NCBI GenBank assembly: GCA_036346405.1
Contig: CM070563.1
Span: 19,077,022 to 19,141,021, forward strand
Reading direction: 5' to 3'
From: Phyllostachys edulis
Lineage: Eukaryota > Streptophyta > Magnoliopsida > Poales > Poaceae
Length of the DNA stretch: 64,000 nucleotides
This document shows, piece after piece, positions 12,800-23,504 of this stretch. The position numbers were made by a program, and so were the translations under genes. Under the pieces are notes generated by a model. That model saw only the letters and a program-made list of their open reading frames with translations, was not told the origin of the DNA and did no database searches. Numbering within the stretch: position 1 is the stretch's first letter; each line of letters starts with the position of its first letter.

Positions 12800-12807
12800 T
12801 ATTTATA
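12800..12807 (-). promoter_or_regulatory. TATA box of the antisense gene
   Basis: TATAAATA on the minus strand, 92 bases upstream of the ATG at 12706-12708. This spacing fits a transcription start near 12770 and a 60-base leader. It gives the accessory gene a promoter independent of the LTR. Confidence 0.65.
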
Positions 12808-13040
12808 GGCCGGCAAGACTCACGGGTGGGATTCGAGGCGCTCGGTCCATCACGACCCGCCACGTGCACCGTCAACGAAGATGCTGGTGATCATTTATGG
12901 CGCCAGAACCCGAGAAATCGCGCGGGCAATCCCAATGAGCACTGCAATGGCGCCATTATGGCGCCACGACAACCCGAGCATCGGAGACTCCACCAACAAG
13001 AAGAAGACCTTCGCCAACACTTCCAAATCACGCCGCCAAG

Positions 13041-13051
13041 CCCGGGGGCGG
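13041..13051 (+). other. Polypurine-tract-like sequence before the 3' LTR
   Basis: CCCGGGGGCGG immediately precedes the TGTGCTGGACC that is read as the LTR start. G-rich tracts of this form precede 3' LTRs in grass Tat elements and prime plus-strand DNA synthesis. The assignment rests on position and composition only. Confidence 0.5.
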
Positions 13052-13729
13052 TGTGCTGGACCTTCGGGGAACGGCAGCGGTTTTAGCCATGGCGGCGGGA
13101 CCTCGACCATGAGGGCTTGTCGAGGGCGGCTCACCACCCCCAAGACAAAGCGACACCCTCGAAGGACTGCGGCGTTCGGGGGACCCGCAGAGATCCTGAC
13201 GAAGGGCCTCCGGACGGGACCCGAGGGCCCCGGAGATGCTCCCGGAGGCTCCGAAGGCGAACCCGGAGGCAACCCAGGAAGGTGTCCCGGAGGCTCCGAG
13301 GGGTCCCCAAAGCCTCCGAAGGGATCCCCGAGGTCCCGGGGAGGTAGGAGCAAAGACACCCCCGAGGGGGGGGTCGGCATGCCCCTTCGAGGGGGAGGTT
13401 TTGAAGGGGCCTCGTCACCACCAACAAGGGCGCAGCGGAGGTAGACCGAGTCCACGACCTGGGTAGGCCAGGTCCAGGGAGGACTACCGTGCGCCCAGAC
13501 CTACGTCTAGGCTTGGAAACTCCCCTGTTACCCCTACGTTCAATGTACTTCCCTAGGGGTACAAGTGTAATTTCATGTACCAGGCAGGAAAGGCTATAAA
13601 TAGCCCTCCTCCTTCACCATGTAAAGGGGGGGATTTTCTGGCAATAGACACAGGCACATTTCTAGTCCAGAACTCCCACACTCGAGACCCTTCGGCCCCT
13701 CACTCCGAAGCCAATGGTCTCCCATCTCA
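13052..13729 (+). repeat. 3' LTR of the gypsy element
   Basis: Begins TGTGCTGG after the G-rich tract and ends at a CA at 13728-13729; about 678 bp. It contains a TATAAATA box at 13595-13602. Beyond 13729 the sequence changes to AT-rich leader DNA of another element on the other strand. The partner LTR is outside the window, so both edges are approximate. Confidence 0.6.
13595..13602 (+). promoter_or_regulatory. TATA box in the gypsy 3' LTR
   Basis: TATAAATA, in the sense direction of the element. From a 3' LTR it would drive readout into the flanking DNA to the right. Confidence 0.6.
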
Positions 13730-15222
13730 TTTACTGTCTGGTCCTTTTTATACCACGACAAAGGCAATTTGAGAAATTACAATTAATCAAAACAGTAAAT
13801 AAATACAGAAAAGCATAGAAAATAATAGCAACAGTGCTAAACATGTTTCCAACGCTAAAAATGATTCAAAATTTGAATTTCTGAGGCCCTTTTATGCTGG
13901 AATATGATTTTTTTTTTCTGAATTCTGCAATTTTTGAGGGCTAATTCATTAATTTCCAGTTCTGAGAAAATTTTCCACATAATTTCATAAATCCGAGTGC
14001 CTTTTTGTAAAATTATGTTTCTTTTCGGGTTTTTTCTTTTCTTCTCCCGAGTCCCCCCTTTTTTCGGACGTGGGCTAGGCTGGCCCACAATGCTTATGGC
14101 CTTTTCGGCCAGGCCAAGAAAAGGTGTGCACGATAGGGTTTCCCCTGCCCTGCTCATGAAGGCGGCGATGGCGGCGCTTCTGTACGCTGCAAAGACGGCG
14201 GGCGCGAGAACCTGGGCACGCGTGGCCTTGCGCGTCTTGGCGGCGGCCTTCTGGCTGCGAGCGATTCTTGATCGTCGGCAGAACACGTGGAGGAGTGGCT
14301 TTGGGCTAGTGCTGGCACATGAGGCCATGGCGTGGTGGCATGCGACTTCGGGCCGACGCTGGCGCACGCGGCCATGGCGCGGCGGCGGTGCAAGATGCTC
14401 ATGGACTGCTTTCGACGGGCGTGCACGATCGCACGCCGAGGAGGCGAGTGCCTTGATCGGCCGGTCTTTCAAGTCGCTTTGCACTGAGATCGGTTGGACC
14501 TCGGTACCTCCGTGCTCCTGGAGCTCAATCGGCTGCGCGCGCTTGGCGAGGTGAACATGCAGTTTTGTGGCGCCATCAGGGGCGGTTGCAGCGGCGGAAT
14601 GCACAACTCGACACTCCATAGCAGGAAGCGCGGGGGGACAATTAGCGTGCGGCCCATGCATGCGTGACGGCACGGCCGTGCGGGGCCGGCGGCAATGACA
14701 ACCAGTGCCGCCCGTCTTTAGTAGAGTAGTGTCTTTGCCGCGGCGATTCTTCTTCCTTTTTTTCTCTCTTTACTGTTCATCCGATCTACTGTGCAATCCA
14801 CATCTACCCTTTCATGCAATCTACCGATCAGCTTGGCCGGCGACTCCAAGTCGGCTAGCGGTAAATTAAAGCGGATTTGCACCGTAGAAAAAAAATCTAA
14901 AAAACGAACTAGAAGATGTGATTCAATCTACAAATGTTTCGACGATTACCTTTCGATCCGAGTAGATCGTACTGATAACGTGTTGAGAAACCGCCGCTAG
15001 CGAGTCCAGTTCGATCGATCACCTCGTAGAGGAAGAAGAATCGCACATACAGAGTGCAGAAAATATAATTGACACACAGAGATATGAATACTTCTTTCTT
15101 TTCTTTATTCCTTTCTTGATTAAGCACGTATAATGAATAGGGGTCCCCTATATATAGACTAATGGGACGAGGAGTCCACTTATGAGTCAAGGCTACCGGC
15201 CTAGGGCCCAAGTTTCCCAACA
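13730..15222 (-). mobile_element. Second copia-like LTR element: one LTR plus leader, cut by the gypsy insertion
   Basis: A 242-bp LTR at the right (14981-15222) is followed on the minus strand by a roughly 1.25-kb internal leader that stops at the gypsy LTR. No gag or pol is recognisable. Open frames such as the one over 13855-14673 are low-complexity and match no family I know. The rest of the element should lie beyond the left end of the nested stack. It could be a non-autonomous element (inference). Confidence 0.55.
14981..15222 (-). repeat. Short LTR (242 bp)
   Basis: Bounded by inverted TGTTGRGAAAC / GTTTCCCAACA ends. On the minus strand it begins TGTTGGGAAACTTGG and contains a TATATATA stretch near 15149-15158. 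It is followed inwards by CG TTATCAGTACG, which resembles the TATCAG-containing PBS of copia elements. Confidence 0.65.
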
Positions 15223-15512
15223 GACGAACAAGAAGGGAGCGTTTCCATTCCTTCATGTTGTCGGGCGTTTGTTTTGAACGCAGGGAGTGGTTTTTGGAGG
15301 ATGTTTTTTTGCCGGCCTTGGTGCCCCAGCTTAGTCAATGGCCGCTTCACTACCTGGTGCACTTTTTTTTTTTGCTATGTACCCATTATTTGGCGGCGGG
15401 CTTGCGTGTCTTACTGAAATCCCCCCTCCCAAATATCAGTACCAGATAATCCCGACAAACTCCTGCTGCTCCTGTGCTGCTGGCTCCTCCTCCCTTGTCA
15501 GTTATCACCACC

Positions 15513-17818
15513 ATGCTCTCTCTCTCTCGCGCACCCCCACCCCCACCCTACCGCCGTCACGCGCCACTGCAAGCCCTTCTCGACCGTCCCACCCACCCGA
15601 CACCATCGCTGCTTCACCCGCACCACCGTCACCGCCATCATCCTGCCCGGCGGCAACAGGAGTGGCCCCAGTGACCGCAAGCTCCCCTTCACCCCGACCT
15701 CACCCAATGCCTCGCTGTAGCCGCCTCGACCTCTGGCAGGAGTACACGCCCCTCATCTCCTCCCTCTCCCGCAAGGGCTTCACCCCGTCCTCCATCGAGG
15801 AGGCCATTGGCATCTCCAGCGTCGAGTAAAATTGCCTCGTTGTCGCCATCCAAGTGTTGAAAATATGGACAATATTTTAATTTTAAATTTTATTACAAGG
15901 TAAAAATCATATAAAACTAGAGATGTATAAAACAATACTAACAACAGACAATTCATTGTACTTCTAAATATACATAATGATAGGATTATAACAGAATAGT
16001 TTGGTCGTACAACTAATTTACAGTCGGGCTTGATGAAGAACAGGAAACAGCGCAGACTCGAAGCAGTGCAGAACGTAGATGAAGCAGTAAAGCGAGCGGT
16101 CGCGCAGATGTGTTGCCCAGAAACCTTATTGTCGCCCCGTGCAGGTAAACTCTGCGACAATGGTTCGAATATACCCGCTTATCCTCATTCTCGGTACACA
16201 CCGAGGAGAAGGGATGGCTTGGTTCGACAGCATAACTCTCTAACACAGTAGAACATAGAGGAAGAAGAAGTAAATATAAGTGAATCTATTCTCGTTTGGC
16301 CTGGATGTCTCCAGATCTTTTTAAGGTTGAGACAATTACTCTCTAGTAACTGTATAATAAAGCATATATAACTACAGGTAACTGCTAATTCAAAACTAAT
16401 TAATGGTAACTAAGCAGTGTTTATTAGTTCCTGATTACACACTAGTTTACAGCTTCGACCACTGGTCTACAGCTTCGACCAGTGTATTTCGACGATATTA
16501 TTTTGACCACACTGGTCTATGGATCTGACCACTATTTTTTGACCACTGTGTTTCGACCACTTTATTTCGACCACACTGGTCTATGGATCTGACCAATGTT
16601 TTTCGATTACTGTGTTTCGACCACTTTATTTCGACCACATTGTTTCGCTCACAGTGTTTCGACCACACTAGTCTATAACTTCGACCATATTATTTCTCAA
16701 CCACTGTTTAAAAGGAGAGCGAGAAATGCACGGTTAGCAAAAGAAAGATGAACTGGGTTCACGACACGTTCACGATCATACATCGCAAGTCATACGATTG
16801 CCACGTGAATATACACACGCGTATAACTAGACAATATAAGACTAAACATACATACTTTGAAATTTCAGAAACAAATATTCTTTACACTTACGGGACAAAT
16901 TCTAACACCAAATCTTCGAGTCCCTCCTCTTCGATGCCTTCCGTGCCGAGCTCGTCCCCTACTTCGACTCCTTTGGCGGGCCCGATCTCCTCTACGAGCT
17001 CCGCTTCCTCAACGCAATCCAGCGCACCGACGCCGCACGCCACGCCATCGACAGGCACCTCGACCCCAAGGGCGTACCGAGCTCGCGCGCCATGATGGAC
17101 TTCCCACACCACCGCTTCGAAGACGGCTGGGTGGCCTTCACGGGGGCGTCCCCCGGCGACTGCCTCGCCTTCGCGTGCTTCCGCCAGTCGCGGGAGGCAA
17201 TCATCGACAAGGACCAAGTCCCCGAGCTCGAGCGAGCGCTCGAGCTTTGTCGAGACTGACGGGGCCAGGTGCGGGTGGAGCTCGAGATGGAGAGGGCCAA
17301 GAAGAAGGCCGCCAGGGAGGAAGTGGAGGACGACGCCACTGCGCGCCCTAACGTGCTGGTGGTGCGGCTCATGTACGACGAGGTTGTCGAGGCGTCGACC
17401 GTGCTGCTGCTGCCGGTCATAAAAGAGACCGACGACATCAAGGCCATGGACCTCGCGCCAAGGAGGACAAGACAGACATGGACCTCGGGCATCGTGGAGG
17501 TCGACAAGGGGTGAACGCGGTGGGCAGTAGTGCCGGGCTGGGGCTCCATCACGGCGGCGGCGGACGAGGCGGTGGTGATCGAGCTGGCAGACGGGCGGAC
17601 GGCGTAGGAAGAAAGGGTGCTGATCGTGGCCAACCGCAGGCAGGAGGTGGTGGAGGGGATATACGTGTGCTGGAGAAGGGAGGAAGGCTGGTGGTGGAGA
17701 GGGGCAGGAAGCTGGCGGAGGACGGCGTCAGCGAGGCCCCGCGGAGCTGTTGATCGTCCTCCGGCCGCCCAAGGAAGTGGACGACATGATCAGCCACGAG
17801 GAGTGGGAGTGGGACTGA
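15513..17818 (+). pseudogene. RAF1: Rubisco accumulation factor 1 (RAF1) pseudogene, split by a solo LTR
   Basis: RAF1 is a nuclear-encoded chloroplast chaperone that stabilises RbcL dimers during Rubisco assembly. The remnant starts at ATG 15513 (MLSLSRAP) with a Pro/Ser-rich transit-peptide-like stretch. After a frameshift it continues with LDLWQEYTPLISSLSRKGFT and IEEAIGISSVE (RAF1 helical domain). After the 1,053-bp insertion it resumes at about 16913 with FRAELVPYFDSFGGPDLLYE, FRQSREAIIDKDQVPELE, a charged linker, the VLVVRLMYDEVVEAS beta-domain and the acidic C-terminus ending EEWEWD. Inactivating changes include a stop where a Gln is expected near 15828, a TGA after the ELERALELC stretch, a TGA after VEVDKG, a TAG near 17607 and late frameshifts. 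RAF1 is normally a single long exon, as here. The working copy must be elsewhere. Confidence 0.88.
15855..16907. mobile_element. Solo LTR inserted in the RAF1 pseudogene
   Basis: A 1,053-bp block with TGTTGAAAATAT and ATTCTAACA ends (TG...CA), flanked by near-identical 5-bp duplications CCAAG (15850-15854) and CCAAA (16908-16912). It holds no gag or pol. A stretch around 16455-16690 repeats TTCGACCAC and GGTCTATGGATCTGACCA. This fits a solo LTR left by LTR-LTR recombination. The superfamily cannot be told. Confidence 0.72.
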
Positions 17819-18350
17819 GGTTTTAGAGAGGGTTTTGCATACGCTTGTTTTCGATTGGTAAAAAAAGTCTCCCTTCATAGTTCATGAATAAGGGGAATTT
17901 CGTCTTGTTTGTTGAAAGAGGAACTTGGGAGATGAAGTGCTTTAGTCTTGCATTTCTTGATGTTGTCACTGCTTATTACTTGCTGAAATAAGCTGATCAA
18001 ATAGACGCGTATTATATTACTGATGAAAATAAGATGGAAATTGATAGGACTAAGACGTCTGGAGCAAATGGTTAGACCGGACACCCTATCCGCTGTCCAC
18101 ATATAATGATCTTATCAATGCATCACCATCCCAATACTTACGAGCGCTCTGTTCACTTCTGGAGTCTTCCCCATTCAACACAACCACCTTTTTCCTCCCA
18201 GCTTCATCTTTTCTCTTCTTCTCTCTTTCTTCTCTTCTTCCTCCAAAAGATTTCTTCCTCCCCCTCTGCTCTCCCTTCTTCCCTCCGACCAAGCTAACTA
18301 TCCGGCAGCGCAGGGCCCTACCCTTGCTTCCGGCCGCGCCGGCGAGAGCA
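17819..18350. other. Spacer between RAF1 pseudogene and aminotransferase exon
   Basis: AT-rich sequence, then a CT-rich leader (about 18180-18290) typical of a plant 5' UTR just before the ATG at 18351. No further gene seen. Confidence 0.5.
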
Positions 18351-18458
18351 ATGGCGTCGATGTTCGGGCACGTCGAACCAGCGGCCAAGGATCCCATCCT
18401 CAGCGTCACCGAGGCCTTCCTCGCCGACCCGTCCCTCAACAAAGTCAACGTCGGCATC
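18351..18458 (+). pseudogene. Orphan first exon of aspartate aminotransferase (mitochondrial type)
   Basis: Thirty-six codons from ATG 18351 read MASMFGHVEP, then AAKDPILSVTEAFLADPS and NKVNVGI, ending at a consensus donor GTACGT at 18459. This is the N-terminal segment of plant mitochondrial-type aspartate aminotransferase (DPILGVTEAFLADPSPDKVNVGVGAYR in the family), a PLP enzyme interconverting aspartate/2-oxoglutarate and oxaloacetate/glutamate. The following GAYRDDNG exon, the PLP-lysine region and everything else are absent before the next gene at 19383. It is a truncated gene copy or captured fragment. It has no long presequence, so it may not be the true start of the ancestral gene. 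Confidence 0.75.
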
Positions 18459-19382
18459 GTACGTTCTTCTTACCCCCATCGCTCGTAGCAGCTTGTTCAC
18501 TTCTCTTGCGATTTCAATCTTAGTTGGTTCTGAAAATGGGGACAGTTTGGGCCTCAACAGTCTTGGTTGGTTGGTTTTGTTGCAAACTATGTTTTGATAT
18601 GTTGCGGCCCGTTGAAAAAAATATTGCGGCCTGTTGATAAAAATGTTGCAAATTGTTCTTTGAGATATTACACCCCGTTGAAAAAAAATATTGCGGCTAT
18701 TGAAAAAAAATATTGCATCCTATTTACGGTAATATTGCAAAAAAAATTCTTATGTTCGGACTATGTCTATACTTCTCGTTCTTCCCTAATCTCTCTCTAC
18801 TAATATACTTCATGTTCTTCCCTAATCTCTCTCCCCCACGAAGATGAGATGTTTTTGCATATACTTTTTTGATATGTTGCAACAAATGAAAAAAAAACAT
18901 GTTGCAACAGGAACATACAGCGCTAGCGTGTCCTAGCACCCAAATAAGATTTAGCGGTTGCGGACAAGCACAGAAATGTGTCATTCGGCACCAGGTTGAG
19001 GTTTCAGATAGGTTTGTTTCCAGTGACGTCACATTGCCATAGACGCTGGACAACCTGTCTACTTCTTGCCGGTGCTAGCGATACACAACTCTTGACACAT
19101 GCAAGCAGATAAAGTTCACCAGCAATTCTTGCATTAATAACGGAGTAGAATGAAAGAAGTGCGTACAAACAATGAGATTTACCTGCTAAGAACCTAACTC
19201 AAGAGCCAAACATATTGGTACAAGCTAGTCATTTAATCAGCCATTAGCACGTAATCAGGGCTTCGGTCAGTGGCAGCAGAATATCATGCATATCTAGCTG
19301 CTATCGAAAGTGTACGGAACTATGGATACCGTCTTCAAAGGCTACCAGGCAAATAATTTGACTGCGGACATCCTTCATAACC
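18459..19382. other. Intron relic and intergenic DNA
   Basis: Begins with the donor of the aminotransferase exon. Around 18595-18740 the motif TTGAAAAAAATATTGCGGC recurs in degenerate form. No coding exon or element ends are visible up to the HRLI stop codon. Confidence 0.4.
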
Positions 19383-22300
19383 TTAGTTTGTCTTCGATTT
19401 GGGGGCCTTCTTCCTGTTGGGCTGCCTCTTAGGAATGGAGTTCTTCATGCCCAGGAAAAAGAGGAGTGCCCCGAAGAGTGCCCAATTCTACATTCGCAGT
19501 GGATTACGAGTTGTTTAACACTGTTAGACTTGGCAAGAAGGCTTGACTCAAACTATGAGCACATAGAGATTAGGAAGTAGCTGCATTACCTGTGCAAACT
19601 TGACGAAGAGCTGCACAAATTCAGCACTCTCAACGTCGTAATTATAGAAATCGTAGACAATAGGTGTAATAAAAGCGAGGTAAAGCAACTGCAGGGAGAA
19701 AATGATTTCATTAAGTAGTAATCAGGAAACACGAAAGATTGGTCAAGATTAACAATGAATGTTACAACAGATCACGGATCACCCAACACAAATGCCCAAG
19801 GAAGCTGGAACAACAGTTTAATGGCCTAAATGGTATCAACTTAATTAGGTACTGTTATCAGAGCAGTCACCAGTTCACTTGACTAAATCACAGAACACAT
19901 AATCCTATAGGAAGCATGAATTTCCATCTTTCCTGTGAATACAAGAAATGTTTTCAGTATTTCTTAGTGCCTTTCTTAATATGAGTTTCTCATATGAATT
20001 GTATCATAGTTGTAGAGACAAAATATGATCCCAGATCCATAATACGCTGCTAAAACTACTCAATCATGTGGAGTCACCTGACATAATCATATAAGACAAG
20101 ACCCTTACCCTTGTTTAAATCATCTAAGCCGTAATCCCTTATTGTACTAACCTTCACACAAGCTTTCCTTCCAACTTAACCAGTTTCACAACTACCACAA
20201 GAGCGAGCTGCTCTGTTCGTCTATAATATAAGTCTTGTCCCTGAGAGGGTTCTGAAATATTCTATATGTTTTAGCAAACCTCACAAAGAAGTAGCTAACA
20301 TTTCCATTCAAAATAATTCGTTTCAATTTTCTATTTGTGTGTATAGGCATTGTGTTGCACGCATAACTTGAATACTGGATCAGTAGTACAAAATAATGCA
20401 TGCCTGGAACTCCATCTATTCGTTGGTTAGTGTCAGCATAGCATATAGCAAACATGTAAACACAACCACAGAAAGGACCAGAGAAACTAAAGACGCCACT
20501 ATAGTGCAGTAGAGGTTGCTTTGGCAGGGCAAAATGGCAGGGGCTGTAGAGGGAGCTCTCACTTAACTTTTTAGCAAAATGGCTATCACTTTGAGAAGGT
20601 TCCTTCCCTTAGTTCTCTAAAACTGATTCCATGTGTCAGGTGTTTGTATGGTTTTCCATACTACAGTTCTGGATTGGTAAACCCTACCTGGACCCACATT
20701 ATCACTTGCCTAGTGAAGGCTTAAACATAGAAATGGCTCATATATAGTCACATACATCACCGTACTTGAGAACAGGATAACAAAATAAAATAAACTGTAA
20801 GGACACTCATGGTGAACACCGCCAAAAGAACACTTAGTGTTACAAGGATCAAAACAAGCCAATGAACCATAGTGATGTTCAGCAGTTGACCAATCCAGTT
20901 CCTAGTGAAACACATATCAAGAACAGTACTTTGAAACACTCCACTAGGTGAAGCACAATCATACCATCAAAACCACCCTATGACATTTGTTGTCAAACAG
21001 TAAAGGCTTCTGCTGGAATCCTGCATTCCAGCTTAACCATTTGAAGCAAGATCATTGTTGGTAAATTCTGTAAAAAGGAATCTTGTTTTCTACCAACTAA
21101 AGACACAGCACCCAAGTTCAGATGACAAAGGACATGAAGGAGGAGAAAGATCATAGATGTGGAGAGGGTACAAATGCACAAGGGCAGTGATGGTGGCATG
21201 AGCAGAGCCCTAAAAAATAATGAGTTCAGCTATACTGGTCCAAAAATAAATATACAAAGTAATACAATTTTTCATATAGTTAAGCAAAATGAGCACATCG
21301 TGATTTCAATTCGACATGTCTGTATAATCACACTCATAATTTTCTCAGGATGGGAAAATGTCATGTTTTCTTACTAACACCAGTGAAATATATAACAGGA
21401 AAAAGTGGCTGAATTAGTAAAGCTTGAAGTAAAATAGAATACCCTGTAGCAAATTGAGAACTTACCAAGAGAACAGCACCCAATGAGTTGCTAAGGATGA
21501 AAAGGAGACCACCAAGACCCTTCAAAGCAATGGTGGCAGCAATAACATGCTTCAACTGTAAAAAGACAAAAAAACATAATGAAAACTCATCAGCAACTTG
21601 ATCGCTTTATGAAAGAGCAATGACATCACTTGACAAACAAAAAAATATAGACTGTCAACAGGAAAGTTATTACTTCAATGTGAGGCACCACTATTCCAGT
21701 TCGGGAAGAAACATTTTCAATAGAAGTGTTGAACTTCGGGCTCAGTGCTTTTGCAGCTGGCCCGCCATCAACTCCAAATTCACTAAACCTGTAATCAACG
21801 AAAAAGTGAAAGTTAATAGATGAATGACAAAAAAAATGAGTAAATATTTTTCTTCAAATCTTGACATTACATTTATGATTGCACCATAATGTATGTAATA
21901 TGTACTTAAACTACAGTCTACAGGAAGCTGATAATTTGTTCCAAATTTTGCCTGTGCGAAAAAGATAGTAGTTCTTTCTTTGTAAGTATCGTGCATAAAC
22001 AGTACACTTTCAGCATAGCATCTACTACTATGCTTACATATGCCCATGTTCTGTAGCTATGTTTGGGTGATGAATTCTATAAGTTCAATGGAATTAGAAG
22101 CTGCTAAAAAATGTATTTCGTTGGTAGAGGAAGGGTAAACAATTTAGGAGAAGTGAATTTTTTTTATTTTGTTCTTCTTCAATTTAGTGAACCTTGGAGA
22201 CCAAAGTAATGGACTGCTACAGTACTACCCGTCCTCACATCTTTGCCTTGCTACCTCGCAACCAACCCTTCCTCCTAATCACCATCCCGCTATCTTACTT

Positions 22301-23111
22301 TCCAGTGACCTTCATCTTTCCCAGGCTCCCAGCTCATCCCACAACGGTTCCAGCCAGTTCACCACCCCTACAGCCGGGCAAATGCTATGCCCAACCTCCC
22401 ACTCTCCACAACATACTCCCTTAGTCCCTTGTCATTCATCTTATGTTGAATTTTCAAAAAGCCTTCTAGTTTTGTAAAATTTTCCAGATCTTCTATTTCA
22501 GAATTTACTGATTTCCTAAAATTTTGATTGCCCTTTTTGTCCCATCATCACTATGTTTAAGCAGATGTACGGTGCATGAACAAGTACGCATCAGAGAAAT
22601 AAACTGGTAACAATGCACATGTATCCACCAACAAATAATAACAGTTCACACCTAAACTAAACGAAAATGGCGCCGCTAGAAGTGTCCCGATTTGACATAT
22701 CTCACACTGAGCTCCTCTTTTAACTAACACGGATCAGTATCTCATGACACAAATTCGTCAAACATTGTAGCACGAAAACAGATTTCATTCGAGCAGCGAC
22801 CAGAATTTAGCCATTTTGAGGGACCGAAGCCAAACTGCCCTCCAGATTGCGCGCACAAACCACGCTCCCCAGATCCAAGCGCCTCAGACGACTGAAGCGC
22901 AGATCAATGCGAGATCCGAACGTCTACAAATCCCCGCCTCCCGAAACCTCAGATGGCCAGGAAGGACACTAACGCAGCACCAGATCTAGCGACACTTAGG
23001 AGTGAGGAGTGACCGAGTGAGGTGGGAGGCGAGCACGACGTACTCTTGGTAGGCGGAGAGGAGGAAGCCGGCGGCGAAGAGGACCCTCCCGGCGAAGGAC
23101 ACGAACCCCAT
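19383..23111 (-). CDS. HR-like lesion-inducing protein (HRLI/DoxX-like), five exons, intact
   Basis: Exons on the minus strand: 23111-23044, 21788-21674, 21555-21466, 19688-19590 and 19487-19383. All junctions are GT-AG, and the joined frame is 158 codons plus TAA (19385-19383). The product starts MGFVSFAGRVLFAAGFLLSA and continues with YQEFSEFGVDGGPAA, VVPHIELKHVIAA, KGLGGLLFILSNSLGAVLL, LLYLAFITPIVYDFYNYD and ALLFFLGMKNSIPK. It ends in a basic Lys-rich tail. This is the plant HR-like lesion-inducing family: small proteins with about four membrane helices, linked by overexpression studies to lesion-like cell death; the biochemical role is unclear. Length matches the family (about 155-160). 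The second and fourth gaps between exons are short; the first (1.26 kb) and third (1.78 kb) introns are long. A MITE sits about 105 bp upstream of the ATG. Confidence 0.95.
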
Positions 23112-23215
23112 CTCGGCCGTGGCGGCGTGGCGAGGAGGCGGCCAAGGCGGAGGCGGAGGGGAGCAGCGCGACCGGTCGGGAGCGGCGCCGTTAGAGCCCC
23201 ACGCCGCAGTTATAA

Positions 23216-23501
23216 GGGTATGTGCGATGGTATAGACAACTGCTGTCTATAGTAATTCTTTATATCATCTATAGACAGTACTAAACATAGTTCATACAAT
23301 GATATAGATGGTTACTGTCTTTTTAGTTGTCTTTATAGAACACATAATCTTTTAATGATTTTCTTGCTTCTTATGCTATAGTCGACTATATGATTGTAGA
23401 TAGCATCTTTTTCTCTCTCTTCATTCTCTTTTATCCACGTCAGCAAAAATCCTACATAACAATAACTATAGACGATTGACATAAGCCCATCATACATGGG
23501 C
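23216..23501. mobile_element. Tourist-like MITE, copy A
   Basis: 286 bp with degenerate GGGTATGTGCGATGGTATAG / CATCATACATGGGC ends, flanked by TAA at 23213-23215 and 23502-23504. Same family as the copies at 33854, 57265, 57626 and 62624. TIR and 3-bp TAA/TTA duplication point to PIF/Harbinger. Confidence 0.85.
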
Positions 23502-23504
23502 TAA

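Larger units (their letters stand above)
5890..13729 (+). mobile_element. Ty3/gypsy Tat-lineage retrotransposon, 3' half
   Basis: The right half of a gypsy element: end of RT, RNase H, an additional archaeal-type RNase H, integrase, a tandem-repeat spacer, an antisense accessory gene and the 3' LTR. A second RNase H plus extra antisense coding sequence between pol and the 3' LTR is known for the Tat lineage (RIRE2, Grande, Cinful-like). The 5' LTR, gag, protease and most of RT are missing at 5889, where a copia element inserted; they should lie left of the window. Its right end abuts another retrotransposon's leader. Confidence 0.88.

Noticed and set aside
13855..14673. 272-codon minus-strand frame
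   Set aside because: Composition is low-complexity and GC-driven, no family is recognised, and the opposite strand is also open. It lies in the leader of a retrotransposon.
16888..17633. Minus-strand frames of 109 and 213 codons
   Set aside because: Antisense shadows of the RAF1 pseudogene, whose sense-strand homology is clear.
23022..23252. Plus-strand Arg-rich frame over the HRLI start
   Set aside because: It is the antisense shadow of HRLI exon 1 and its GC-rich leader.
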